Origin: Coenobita brevimanus
Lineage: Eukaryota; Arthropoda; Malacostraca; Decapoda; Coenobitidae
DNA length: 64,000 nucleotides
Direction of reading: 5' to 3'
Assembly (NCBI GenBank): GCA_032717465.1
Contig: CM064681.1
Span: 16,128,691-16,192,690, forward strand
Position numbers and translations under genes: made by a program. The notes under the pieces are model-generated. The model was not told the DNA's origin. It did not search any database and worked only from the letters and a program-made list of their open reading frames with translations. Within the stretch, counting starts at the first letter, position 1. Each line of letters starts with the position of its first letter. Positions 32,037-43,266 of this stretch are shown here, piece after piece.

Positions 32037-33784
32037 ATGGATTATTTACTTGTTCCTCCTCCTGCACCTTTCAACAAATTCTTAGTCATACGTGGTCCTG
32101 CTGGGGTAGACCTCTGGAAATGTGACATTTTCTGGACCCATCGAGAACTGGTCACTGCTTGTGGTGCGACCCCTAAAGTTGTTCCACAGGCTGATGGCAG
32201 TTTGTTAGTAGAGGTGTCTGACCCTTCTCAGAGTGCGACTATTCTATCTTTAGCAGAGCTTTCTGGTCAGTCAGTTACATGCTTCCCCCATGCTTCATTG
32301 AATCATTCTCGTGGCGTTGTCTATGCTAAGGAATTATTGATTTATGGTGAGGCACACCTTGTTGAAGAGTTGTCTGCCCAGAATGTAATAAAGATTGAGA
32401 GGATTAAGAAGAAGATAAATGGTGACCTTGTGCCAACTCCATCCTTGATTGTGACCTTTGATTCCTTGAGCCTCCCTGCTGTTCTTAACGCTGCATTGTA
32501 CCAGCACAAAGTTAGGCCATATGTCCCTATGCCTCATAGATGTTTCCGCTGTCAGCGTTTCGGTCATATTGGCCGGACTTGTAGGCGCCTTGCACTAGGT
32601 CTTCCAGCAGTCTGTGCGTTATGTTGTTTAGACATTCATGAGGGTGTGGAATGCCCTGGCCCTGTAACTTGTGTCAATTGTGGTGGTAAGCATGCTGCTT
32701 CTTCTAAAACTTGTGATCTTTACAAAATGGAACACGAAATTTTGTCTCTCAGAGCCATGGAGAGGCTGAGTTTTACTGAAGCTAAGACACGTGTCCTGTC
32801 TATGTATGTCCACCCTGGTGTGTCCTTTGCTTCTATTCTTTCTCGGTCAAAACCTGTTGTCACCGTCATAGAGCCCCTGCTCCACATTCTGATCCTACTG
32901 CTCGTCCCTTGTCTGATACCAGACGTCCTACTACCCCTCCTTGTGGTCTCTCAGAAAGTCCAGTACCTTTGCAGTCTGTATGTCGACTGGCGGCTGCTAC
33001 TACTGTACCAGCAGCTACCCCTGTACCAGCTGCTACTCCTGTACTGGCTGCTACTCCTGTCCTGGCTGCTACTACTCTACCAACTGATACTCCTGTTCCG
33101 ACTACTAATCCTGTATCAGCTGCTCCTCCTGTAACGGCTGCTGCTCCTGTACTATCTGCTTGCTCTGATACTAATGTTCAGTCTACTCCACAGTGTGCCT
33201 CTACAGTTTCTAGTGCATCCCAAAGTTCTGGCATGGAGATGGAGATTGCATCTGCCAACCTCAAACAGGTGAGGAGTGAGGAGTCTTTGGGTGATTCCCC
33301 TCCACCTAAAGTTCAAATTTCTGTGCCACATGCGGACTCTCAGGGGGCTCTTCGCTCGGCAACCCAGGCAGTGGTGGCACCTAAGTCGGTGGGTGTTCTT
33401 GACGGTCTTTCTAAGATCCCAGTCCCTGCTTCTTGCTCGGGTGTGTCAGAGTCTGGGCCTTTGGATACTCAAAGGGCTCGGTCACCGGCTCCCTCTGATC
33501 AGTCACCCGGCAGCCAGGCCTTGGTAGATTCGGTTGGGGAAGGTCTGGTTGGCCCCAAGGTGCCAGCCAGGCTCCCACGCAGGGGTGTGGCCAGAACAAG
33601 TGGGTCTTCCAGGACAGTCTCTGTGCCTCGGGCTCATTCTGACGATGGACGTGACCGGTCTCGAGGTAAGGGCCCTTCCATCCATGGAAACTCTAAATCT
33701 TCATTGTCTTCTCGTTTGGTAAGGCAGAGCTCCATGCCTGGGAAGAAGGGCTTTCACACCCTTCCCAGTGAGGTTGCTACATAG
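32037..33784 (+). pseudogene. LINE-B2 ORF1 (gag-like), N-terminally deleted and frameshifted
   Basis: The first frame (32037-33134) carries the RNA-binding fold and three CCHC knuckles: CFRCQRFGHIGRTC, CALCCLDIHEGVEC and CVNCGGKHAASSKTC. A frameshift near 32900 leads to the frame 32909-33784 with the C-terminal tail ending KKGFHTLPSEVAT. The tail contains an 18-bp tandem repeat coding for AATPVP units (33003-33165). About 75 N-terminal residues present in B3 are missing. ORF2 starts 42 nt downstream. Confidence 0.85.
33003..33165 (+). repeat. 18-bp minisatellite in LINE-B2 ORF1
   Basis: About nine units of GCTACTCCTGTACCAGCT type, encoding Ala-Ala-Thr-Pro-Val-Pro repeats. B3 has a shorter version at the matching place (about 59090-59190), so the array varies in length between copies. 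Confidence 0.85.
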
Positions 33785-33825
33785 CCTTGATATTTCTCAT
33801 TTCATATTATTTATTACTACTCACT

Positions 33826-36800
33826 ATGGCTCAATCAGTACCAATTTGTCTCCAATGGAATTGTAGAGGTGCCATGGCGAATTGGGAGGAATTGCAGTTA
33901 TTACTCTCTGCTCTGAGCCTGTTCTGTGTCTGTCTTCAGGAGACAGTGATGGGGGATAGACAGTTCCCTTCTATTAGAGGGTATGAGGTCTTCCATGTAT
34001 CTCCTCCTGGCAGTCACAGAGGTGGATTTGCAATTTTGTGCCGTTCTGATGTCCCTTTTATTTCCTTTGAGATACAGTCTCCCCTTCAAGTTCTAGCAGT
34101 ACAGATGCACGTTGGGAGGTGCTATACCATCTGTTGTCTGTACCTTCCACCTTCCATCCCTGTTATGCGTGCTGATTTGGAAACCCTTATCAGCCAACTT
34201 TCACCCCCTTTTCTTCTCCTTGGTGACCTTAATGGGCGCCATCCTTTGTGGGGTGACTCACTTTCAAATCCCCTGGGTGATCTTATTGCCTCTTTGGTTG
34301 GGGGTTTAGATCTGGTTGTCCTCAACGATGGGAGGTCGACCCATTTCCATGTTCAGACTGGCATGTACTCTGTCATTGACCTCACCATCTCCTCCTCTGA
34401 TTGTGCCCTTGATTTTTCTTGGGTGGTTTTGGATGATCTGCATGGTAGTGACCATTATCACGTGTTGGTCCAGACTACTCGCTCTGTTCCTGCAGCCCGT
34501 ATGCCACGCTGGTGTCTGGATAGGGCTGATTGGTCTCTCTTTGAGGAACTATGTGTATTTGCCTACGGGGTTACTGATTTTTCAACTATCGATGATGCTG
34601 AACATTCTTTTACTAAGACCATTTTCTCAGCAGGAGTTCATTCCATCCCACCAACTTCTGATGTTTTTTCCCGGAGACCTGTGCCATGGTGGAATGACGA
34701 CTGCGCTATAGCAAAGGGAGCTTACAAAGTGGCTGTCCGTCGGTATTTTGCCAGTTGTGATGTTGTTTTCCTAAAAATCCAGTTTCGCAAAGCACATGCT
34801 CACTACAGATGGGTCATGAAGAATGCTCGCCGAAACTCCTGGAAGTCGTATGTTTCTATAGTTACATCCTCTACTCCAATGCCTAGTGTGTGGAAAAAGG
34901 TGCACAAGATTCTGGTAGGTTCACGCCCCCCTCTCCACCGGTGTTGCAACTTCACGGAAACCTAGTGTCTGCACCTGATGCAGTAGCCTCCGCTTTTGCA
35001 GATCAGTTTTGTGCAAAAAAGGATCCTTCTAGGCCATATGCTAGCTTTCGTAGGAATCAGGAGAGGCTTGGTCTTGACTTGAGCTCTCAAGGCGGAGAGC
35101 CAAATAATTTAGACTTTAGTCTCTGAGAGCTGCATGCTGCCCTCTCGGAGTGTGGTGACACTGCTCTTGGACCTGACGACATTCCATACGTTATGCTACG
35201 TCATCTGCCAACTGATTCAATTCAATTCTTATTGGACCTTTTTAACAGGGTTTGGAGTGAGGGCTCTTTTCCCAAGAGTTGGAAGTTGGCTGTTGTCCTT
35301 CCCATTCCAAAGCCTGGTAAGGACCATTCCCATATCTCCAACTATCGCCCTATTAGTTTGACATCATGCGTGTGCAAACTGTTTGAAAAGATGGTCAGTG
35401 TCAGGTTTATGTGGTCTCTGGAGAAGGGTGGTTTTCTCTCTCCTTCGGAGAGTGGCTTCCGGAAATTATAGTGCATTACCGACAACCTTATCAGACTTGA
35501 GGCATCAATTTGTGAAGCTTTTGCCTCTAAGCAACATCTTGTGACTGTGTTCTTTGACCTTGAGAAGACTTATGACACTGCCTGGCACCATGGCATTCTC
35601 CAACAACTTCATGTCTTTGGTTTACGTGGTCGTCTGCCAGTGTTGCTTAGAGACTTCTTGACTGATCGTGTGTTCCGGGTCCGTGTGGGTTCTACCCTTT
35701 CTGCGCCACTGTGCCAGGAGGAAGGTGTCCCACAGGGGAGTGTCTTAAGTGTTTCCCTATTTGCGGTGGCCATCAATGATATTCTCGACACTGTGTCTAC
35801 CAGGGTATCCCCATCCCTTTATATGGATGATTTAGCTATATGGTTTTTGGGCTCCCGGATGTCTGCTATTGAGTGGCGTATGCAACTTGCCTTGGACAAG
35901 ATCTCTGCCTGGGCCACTTCCAAGGGTTTTCGGTTTTCCCCTTCTAAGACTGTGGCTATGCACTTCTGTAGGATGAGAGGGGTACACCCAGACCCTGATC
36001 TCCAGCTTTGTGGCAGGAGACTCCGTTGTGTGGAAGAGACGAAATTCTTGGGCCTGACGTTTGACTGTCGTTTGACTTGGGTCTCACACTTGACAAGTCT
36101 TAAAGCATCATGTATGAAGGCTCTCAATCTTTTGAGCGTTCTGTCCCATACCTTTTGGGGTACTGATCAGAGGATGCTCTTGCATCTGTTTCAGGTTTTT
36201 GTAGCCTCCAAGATGTCATATGGCTGCGAGATCTACTCGTCTGCCACAGAGGCCAGACTAAAAACCCTAGATGCTGTCTATCATGCTGGTCTTCGCCTTG
36301 CAACTGAGGCTTTTCAGTCATCTCCAATTCCCAGCTTGTTGGTGGAAGCTGGTGTGCCTCCCTTAGATCTACTGCATCAGTCTGTTGCAGCACGGTGCTG
36401 GCTCCGAATTTGTCACCTTGCAGACTCTCTTGTCTGTAAGTGTGTGATGCAACAGTCTTGTTTTCTTGTATTTTAGTAGACATCCTCGCATGCCACGTCC
36501 GTTTGGTTATAGGGTTCGGGATATCATAGAGGAGTTTGGTTTGTTGACAGTACCTGGCAGTCCTGTTCGGATCCCAAGGGTTGCTCCTTGGATCTTGCCC
36601 AAGGTGACCTACTGCAGGTTTTTTGCAGACTCCAAGGATTCTTTTGTTCCTCAGTGTCTTTTACAGTTAATTTTAGAACATTCTTCTAGTCATGGTGGAT
36701 CTGTGCCTGTGTATACTGATGGCTCTAAATCCGCCTCTGGTGTAGGTTTTGGAGTGGTATTTCCCAATTTTAGCCGTGGAGGTAGTCTTCCTTTGGCTTC

Positions 36801-37515
36801 CTCAGTTTTTACTGCAGAGTTATCAGCTATAATTTTAGCCCTGAAGTTGGTGTTTGTTCACCATGGCAATCATTTTACTATTTTTAGCGACTCTCAAGGG
36901 GCACTTTTGGCCCTGGACTCTTTCAATTCCTCCCATCCTATAGTGTTAGCCATTTTGGAGTGGCTGTTCCTCATTCGTCGTCGGGGGAAGAGAGTGGATT
37001 TCTGCTGGGTTCCGGCACATGTTGGTGTCATAGGTAATGAAAGGGTAAATGCACTTGCTAAGGCTGCAGCTTTACAACCTGTACGTGTTCCTTGCCCTTT
37101 ACCTGCTACTGATTTATGCACTTCAGTGTTGTCTGCTGTTCGTGCTTGTTGGCAGTTACGGTGGGATAGCGTTTCTGTCAGCAAGCTAAAGGAAGTCACC
37201 AAGTTCGTCTCTCAGAGAGTTTGTTTCACAATACCTCGTAATTTAAAAACTGTTCTGGCTCGTCTTCACATTGGACATACCAAGCTCACATGCGAGTTCC
37301 TCATGTGTGGAGGTGTGCAGCCATTTTGTGATGACTGTTTTGTTCCCCTTACTGTCAGGCCCAGTTTGGGAGACTTACGTCGGAGGCTGCTATTGAGGCA
37401 CCGATGGGAGGGTGGTGCTTACTGTCTCTCTTCAATGCTTGGGAGAGAACCTGGTACCCCTGGGGACGATTTGTTTTTATTTCTGAGGGAGGCTGGCCTC
37501 CTTCACCTTTTATGA
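33826..37515 (+). pseudogene. LINE-B2 ORF2: endonuclease, RT and RNase H
   Basis: ATG 33826 (MAQSVPIC). Endonuclease 33826-34480 with LQWNCRGAMANWEEL, CLQETVMGD, LLGDLNGRHPLWG and GSDHYH. A frameshift lies near 34910, then a linker in other frames. RT holds [20 protein letters not shown] (35305), a stop at 35471, FFDLEKTYDTAWHH (35550), [13 protein letters not shown] (35725) and an intact catalytic box LYMDDLAIW (35819). RNase H 36700-37080 has VYTDGSKS, AELSAI, FSDSQGAL and the VPAHVG-IGNERVN end. It terminates at 37515. The catalytic residues survive but the frame is broken at least four times. Confidence 0.9.
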
Positions 37516-37608
37516 TTCCACTGTTTTTACTTTGATGTCTAGTTTTTAATATGGAGTTTTACTTTTTAATGTTGTTTATATTTCTACTGCTTATATTTTT
37601 GCTTATAC

Positions 37609-37638
37609 GGCACCATATGACCATGTTGTTGCGGTGCC
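37609..37638 (+). promoter_or_regulatory. 3'-terminal hairpin of LINE-B2
   Basis: Stem GGCACC / GGTGCC around an 18-nt loop, 12 nt before the ATCA tail. The same place in B1 has a longer stem of different sequence but a similar loop start (ATATRACC) and TTGC before the 3' arm. Confidence 0.6.
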
Positions 37639-37668
37639 ATGCGTTTTATCAATCAATCAATCAATCAA

Positions 37669-39342
37669 TCCTTTTACTGATCCACCTGGTGAACGAGCCT
37701 ACATCTCTTCCATCGCTAATGACCTGAGGCAGCTTGTACAGCACCCTAACCATATCTGTGACCGCCTTGGAGAATACAACGTTCTTGACCTTTTCCTTAC
37801 AACTAATCCTTCTGCCAACACTGCTAATCTTTTCTCTCTGTCCGGTTCCTCTGATGACAACCTTATCACCTCAACCTGTCCTATCGCTTCAGTAAGGCCT
37901 GTGGACCCTCCAAAGAAGCAGCAGCTGTGGTACCTTGGACCTTCTGATTGGGAGGCCCTCAGGCCGCACTTCTTTGATTTTCTCTGGAATGATTATTGCT
38001 TCCATGCCTGAAAGCTATTCTCTTGAGCATAGAAGCATTCATTCCTTTTTCATATATTTGGACTAAGGCAAAAAAAAAAAAAAAAAGAAAAAAAAAAAAA
38101 GGTTTAATCATGCTTGTTCTAATGTTGTCCACAACAAGGAGAAGGCATAGAAAAGGCACCAGAGCTAACCCATTCCTGAATCTTATAACTTTTGTTTCTG
38201 CCCACAATCGTGCTAAGTCTGTTCGCACTGCAAAAAAAAAAAATAATAATAATAATTCCATTCATTCTAAATCCTCTGAACTCTCCAAATTCTAACTCCT
38301 TCTGGCACCTTGACAAAAACCTTTCTAACAACTTTACATCATTGTCCTTTTCTCCTCTTTTTCATTTTGATGGCCCTGTAGCTGTTTTTCCTACGGGTAA
38401 AGCAGAACTCCTCACTCAGACTGTCTCCTCCAATTCCACATTTGACAGTTCCGGTGATGTTCCTCCATCATTTCCCTCCTGTGACTTCCTCGTGGCTGAT
38501 ATTAAAATGTCTTCATTTGATATATTTTCTGCCATCACTGGTCTCAATACTAACAAGGCATATGCACCTGAGGGGGTCCCTCCTGTTGTCGTCACGAACT
38601 GTGCTACAGTGCTTACACCCTGCTTAGGTAAACTCTTTCACCTTTTTCTATCAACTTGTGCCTTTCCTTCTTGGTGGAAGTTTGCTTTCATTCAACCTGT
38701 CCCAAAGAAGGGTGACCATTTTCAGCCCTCTAACTATTGCTCAATTGCTTTGATAACCTGTATTTCAAAAGTTTTCTAGTCTATTCTTAACAAACAAATT
38801 AAAAAATCCTTCCTATCACAACCATCTTTCTGATCGTCAGTATGGGTTCTGTCAAAGATGCTCCACTGGCAAACTTCTCACCTACCTTTCAGAGTCCTGG
38901 TCATCCTCCTTTCGGGACTTTGGCAAAAACTTTGCCATTGCACTTGACAATTCAAAAGCTTTCGATCGAGTCTGGCATAAATCATTAATTTTCAAACTCC
39001 CGTCTTACGGTTTCTATCCTTCTATCTGTGCCTTCATCTCTAGCTTCCTTTCTGGTCATTCTATAGCTGCTGCTGTAGACGGCCACCATTCTTCTTCTAG
39101 AGCTATCACTAGTGGTGTTCCTTAGGGCTCACCTATCACCAACTCTCTTCCTTTTATTTATCATCGACCTTCTGAGCTATCCAGTCATGCACTGATGAGT
39201 CCACCCTTCATCTTTTCATTTGCTTCCCACAGAGTCCATCTCAGCAGTTACTTCAACAAACATGGGATGAGGCTATGGCACACCTAATGTCTGACTTGGC
39301 TCATATCTCTGACTGGGGCAGAAGTAATCATTTTGTTTTTTA
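37669..39342 (+). pseudogene. LINE-A3 endonuclease C-terminal part and RT, degraded
   Basis: Reads [30 protein letters not shown] and the SSDDNLIT remnant of the SDHN motif. An A-rich expansion (38071-38100) follows, then RT pieces: 38192-38779 with NKAYAPEGVPPVV and VPKKGDHFQPSNY, a stop, then [10 protein letters not shown] (38960) and an SGVP motif followed by a stop where Q is expected (39124). It is cut at 39342 by the piggyBac derivative at a TTAA that exists in the intact family copy. Confidence 0.85.
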
Positions 39343-40116
39343 CCCGCCGCATCCCAATCAATTTTTCACCCCTTCCCCCGCCCCCCACCAATCTCGGCAG
39401 ATTTTCGAAAAAATTTATTTTGGCTAAAACCTCCGCCTTTTATAAGAAACATTGGAAAATGCCCCCCAAAGTGCTCACTGAGCTTAGAAGTGGTCTAAAC
39501 AGGTGACCTTTTAAACACCAGGTACTGTGTTCTCTGAAGCCGCGCTGCGGATGTCACATTTTCTGTGATAGCAGTAATTATTCCAAACCACTCAGAATAG
39601 GAAGATATTTGTTCATTTAGTACAGATTTATATGTAGTACAAGAATATATTGGTCTTCACACAATAATATAGGCGATATAAGCGTTGTTTCACTCACTGA
39701 ACACATCAACATAACGCACCTTCCTTGGGGACGTTACCTTCTCATCACTTCTGCTCGTCTCTTCCTCAGGCGCCATGTAATCTTTGTCCTCCACATCATC
39801 GTCGATTGGGGAATCACTCTCGCCTTGAATTTGGTACTGTGGCACGACATGTCTTTACTGGCCAGGTCACTGATAACAGGTGAGTTGCCGAGACAATGCG
39901 TGGGGGAAGGAGGGTGGAGGTCACACTGATTAAGGCAGTGTACCCACGTGGCGGCAGGTAGAGAAGGTGTCCCGTGTATACGTACCAAAAATCATGCACG
40001 AAATTTGAAAAATGTGCAAATGACTGACCTCGCAATTGCAAAAGTACAGACACATTGTCAGGACTGAGCATGACAAAACGTTGCAACATATCCATACGTT
40101 ACCGGGACACGGCAGG
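39343..40116 (-). mobile_element. piggyBac-derived element (N-terminal remnant) in LINE-A3
   Basis: Ends CCCGCCGCATCCC and, inverted, CCTGCCGTGTCCC. TTAA is on the right (40117-40120) and its mutated form TTTA on the left (39339-39342). The intact LINE-A copy has TTAA at exactly this point. The minus strand encodes an acidic DSPIDDDVEDKDYMAPEEE stretch (about 39820-39765), resembling the acidic N-terminal region of piggyBac transposases. The catalytic part is absent, so this is an internally deleted derivative. Confidence 0.8.
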
Positions 40117-40726
40117 TTAATCCATTAAAAACTATGTGCTTACATCCATCAACCCAACAGAATCTTCCACAGTAGTACCCTCCAACTTTTAACAATATCC
40201 AGCTCAATCCTGGATCATCTTTAAACATACTCGGGTATTCATTCTCTCCGGATTTATCTTGGAAAGAACATATGACCTCTCTTGTAAATTTTTTTTCCTA
40301 GAGACTAGGTGTGCTAAGCCAACTCCGTGCCATCTTGACCTCTACACAGTTGTTGACTTTATACACGGGTTTTATTCGCCTCTGTGTAGAGTACAACTCT
40401 CATGTGTATGAAAGCTCCCCACATACAGCTCTTCTTAACAAGTAGGAATTTCTGTCTCATTAACTCTCCTCCTCTTTCTGGCTTCCTTCAACCTCTGTCT
40501 CTTCACCGCACTGTTGCATCTTTTTCTCTCTTCTATCGCAACTTCAATGGTCACTGCTCCTCTGAATTGTCTGCTTGCATCCCTCGACCACTATGGTGGG
40601 CAAGTAAAGTCCGTTTAGCATAACTCTCATCCCTTTTCTGTCCAACACCCTAATGCAATAGTTACTTCCAGTCCTTCATGTATGCAACAGTTCAGCTCTG
40701 GGACTGTCTCCCTCTGTCTGTATTGC
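40117..40726 (+). pseudogene. LINE-A3 RT C-terminal region
   Basis: Continues LINE-A with many stops and frameshifts: [44 protein letters not shown], then [35 protein letters not shown] in pieces. It is cut by the hAT element at TGTATTGC, and its last codons follow at 44607. Confidence 0.85.
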
Positions 40727-41413
40727 CAATGCTGGGAACGCTACTAATAAAAAGTAGCGGCGCTCCCATTCCCGTTACTAGCTCGAAAAAGTAGTGGCGT
40801 TACTGGTTTCGCTACTTGATAAGAAATGTAGCGGCGCTCCCGCTCCCTCTACTTTGTATAACAAAAAGGTATAGTCAGCCAAAAAAGTCGTGTCTTCGTT
40901 CCGAACCCCGTAAATATTCGAACAGATAAGTCGGAGCAGCAGGGATAGCTTCACAAGTCTGGCAACTGTGTCAGACCAGACGGTGATGGAGGTGAGTGGT
41001 TTGGGGTGCCATGTATTACTGTCGGGTTGAATAACATTCTGGGTAATAGGGTTTAGTCACTTTTATCACTATTGTCACTAAATGTCTATATAAAATATGC
41101 ATCATCATGAGTTTACATGTAATCAAAGTATATTGCAGTTTCATATACATGGGTTGTCATGTCTAATTCATCTTTGATATTTGGAATACTTCAGAGGACG
41201 GAATAACGGTGGAATACGTTTCATAACAAGTGTTTGGAATTTTATGAAACGTCACCATTATGAAAATAGCTTTTGTTAGTGATAACAAGAATCTTCCCTC
41301 TATTTCCCGTCGTCCAGTATAGATAACTGAATGACTATCAAGATATGACTATAAGCTGGTGAGTGTATATCTCGGTTTCATCACCTTGCGTAACACCTGT
41401 GGCTGGGTTTCCC

Positions 41414-42290
41414 CATAGATATAAATAAGACTAGAAGCCGCATCGCCCATTCTTCAGTACAGCAGCGGTGCGTCTGTGCGGCCGCCATCTTGGAGCGGTC
41501 AAGCATGTAATAGTGGGGCTTCTTTTAGAGTGAATTCAGACTATGAGAATGACTGTTGCTGTGGTGGTGGTGATGGTGGTTATTGTTGTGGTGGTGATGA
41601 TGGTGGATTTTGTCGTGGTGATGGTGATGGTGGTTTTTGTTGTGGTGATGGTGATGGTGGTTATTGTATTGGTAGTGGTGGTTGTTGTTGTTATGGTGGT
41701 GGTGGTGATAGTGTTTTTTGTTGTTGTGGTGGTGGTGGTGATGATGGTGACTTTTGTTGTTGTGGTGGTGATGGTGATGTGGTTTTTGTTGTTGTGGTGA
41801 TGATGGTAACTGTTGTGTTGATGGTCATTGTTGTGGTGGTGGTTGTTGTTGTTGTGGTGACTGTTGTGGTGGAAGTTGTTATGGTGGTGGTGGCGGTTGT
41901 TGTTGTTGTGGTGGTGGTGGTGGTTGTTGTTGTTATGGTGGTGTTTGTTGTTGTTACGGTTGTTGTTGTTGTTGTTATGGTTGTTGTTGTTATGGTTGTT
42001 GTTGTTGTCGTTGTTGTTGTTGTTATGGATGTTGTTGTTGTCGTTGTTGTTGTTGTTATGGTGATGGTGGTTGTGGTGGTGGTGGTGGTGGTGGTTGGTG
42101 TTGTGGTGACTGTTGTGGTGGAAGTTGTTATGGTGGTGGTGGCGGTTGTTGCTGTTGTTGTGGTGGAGGTTGTTATGGTGGTGGTGGCGGTTGTTGTTGT
42201 TGTGGTGGTGGTGGTGGTTGTCGTTGTGGTGGTGGTGGTTGTTGTTGTTACGGTTGTTGCTGTTGTTGTTATGGTTGTTGTTGTTATGGT

Positions 42291-42321
<31 letters not shown>

Positions 42322-43266
42322 ATGGTTGTTGTTGTTGTCGTTGTTGTTGTTGTTATGGTGATGGTGGTTGTGGTGGTGGTGGTGGTGGTTGTTGTTATGG
42401 TGGTGGTGGTGGTTGTTGTTGTTATGGTGGTGTTTGTTGTTTTTGTTACAGTGGTGGTGGTGGTTGTGGTGGTGGTTGTTGTTGTGGTGGTGGTTGTTGT
42501 TGTTGCTGTGGTGGTGGTGGTAGTTTTTGTTGTTGTTGTGGTGGTGGTGGTTTTTGTTGTTGTGGTGGTGGTGGTGGTGGTTGTTGTGGTGGTGATGGTG
42601 GTTGCTGTTGTTGTTGTGGTGGTGTTGGTAGTGGTGGTGGTGGTTGTTATGGTGGACGTGGAGGTGGTGATTTTTGTTATGGTGGTGGTGGTGGTGGTGG
42701 CTGTTGTGGTGGTGATGGTGGTTGTTGTTGTTTTGGTTGCTGTTGTTGTTGTGGTGGTGGTGATGGTTGTTGTTGTTGTGGTGGTATTGGTGGTGGTGGT
42801 TGTTATGGTGGTGGTGGTGGTGATCTTTGTTGTTATGGTGGTGGTGGTGGTGGTGGTTGTCGTTGTTATGGTGGTGGTGGTGGTGGTGGTTGTTGTGGTG
42901 GTGGCTGTTGTTGTGGTGGTAATGGTTGTGGTTCCTGGTTCATCTGAAACGTGAACTCGGTGGACTGCAGGTTTAAATTTCCCTGCTGCAACCATCATCC
43001 TCCTTTCGGGGGATAGAGATGCAGCTGAGGGACGTTTGCATAACTAGACAGTTGAGCCGCTCATGCTATCGGTGTCGCTCTTGATATATTCCGACGCTTT
43101 CTGCACCCAAAAGCAGCACAGTGTTGCGGCATTTCTAGGTAAATGGTGGTCAACTTTGCCAATTGTCAGGAACACGACATCGTCTGCCTCGACCGTTCCA
43201 AGATGGCGGCCGGGCAGACGCATCTCAAGTAGTGTCATGCAGCATATAGACTTATTTATATCTATG
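41414..43266. mobile_element. P-like element (CA...TG ends, 8-bp TSD) holding a trinucleotide array
   Basis: Perfect 16-bp inverted ends CATAGATATAAATAAG and CTTATTTATATCTATG, with 8-bp TSD GGTTTCCC (41406-41413 and 43267-43274). Further in, both arms contain GCGGCCGCCATCTTGG (about 41479 and, inverted, about 43197) followed by a GCGGTC or ACGGTC block. CA...TG ends with 8-bp TSD fit the P superfamily; hAT cannot be excluded. No THAP-type zinc finger or transposase was recognised. Nearly the whole interior is the GTT/GGT array. Confidence 0.78.
41550..42935. repeat. GTT/GGT (AAC/ACC) trinucleotide array, about 1.4 kb
   Basis: Almost pure mixture of GGT and GTT triplets with occasional GAT, TAT, GCT and CGT. 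The triplet phase is kept over the whole length, so both strands stay open (Val-rich on plus, Thr-rich on minus, Trp/Leu-rich in another frame). These frames are not genes. Blocks such as those at 41864-42060 and 42113-42360 are higher-order copies about 250 bp apart. Confidence 0.95.

Larger units (their letters stand above)
31457..37668 (+). mobile_element. LINE-B copy B2, near full length, inserted in LINE-A3
   Basis: Flanked by a 14-bp TSD TCCTTTTACTGAYC (31443-31456 and 37669-37682) within the LINE-A endonuclease codons. It is 6.2 kb: 5' UTR (31457-32036), ORF1, ORF2, 3' UTR with hairpin and (ATCA)n tail (37650-37668). The 5' UTR matches B1 and B3 (GGGGTCACCTTGAC, then a GGCGGGGCTTGAAGC block). 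The ORF1 N-terminus is deleted, and ORF2 has frameshifts and one stop in RT. Confidence 0.92.

Noticed and set aside
41476..42998. Open frames of about 490 codons (plus) and 435 codons (minus)
   Set aside because: Pure Val/Met or Thr/Ile runs from the GTT/GGT array. No start context, domain or flanking coding sequence.
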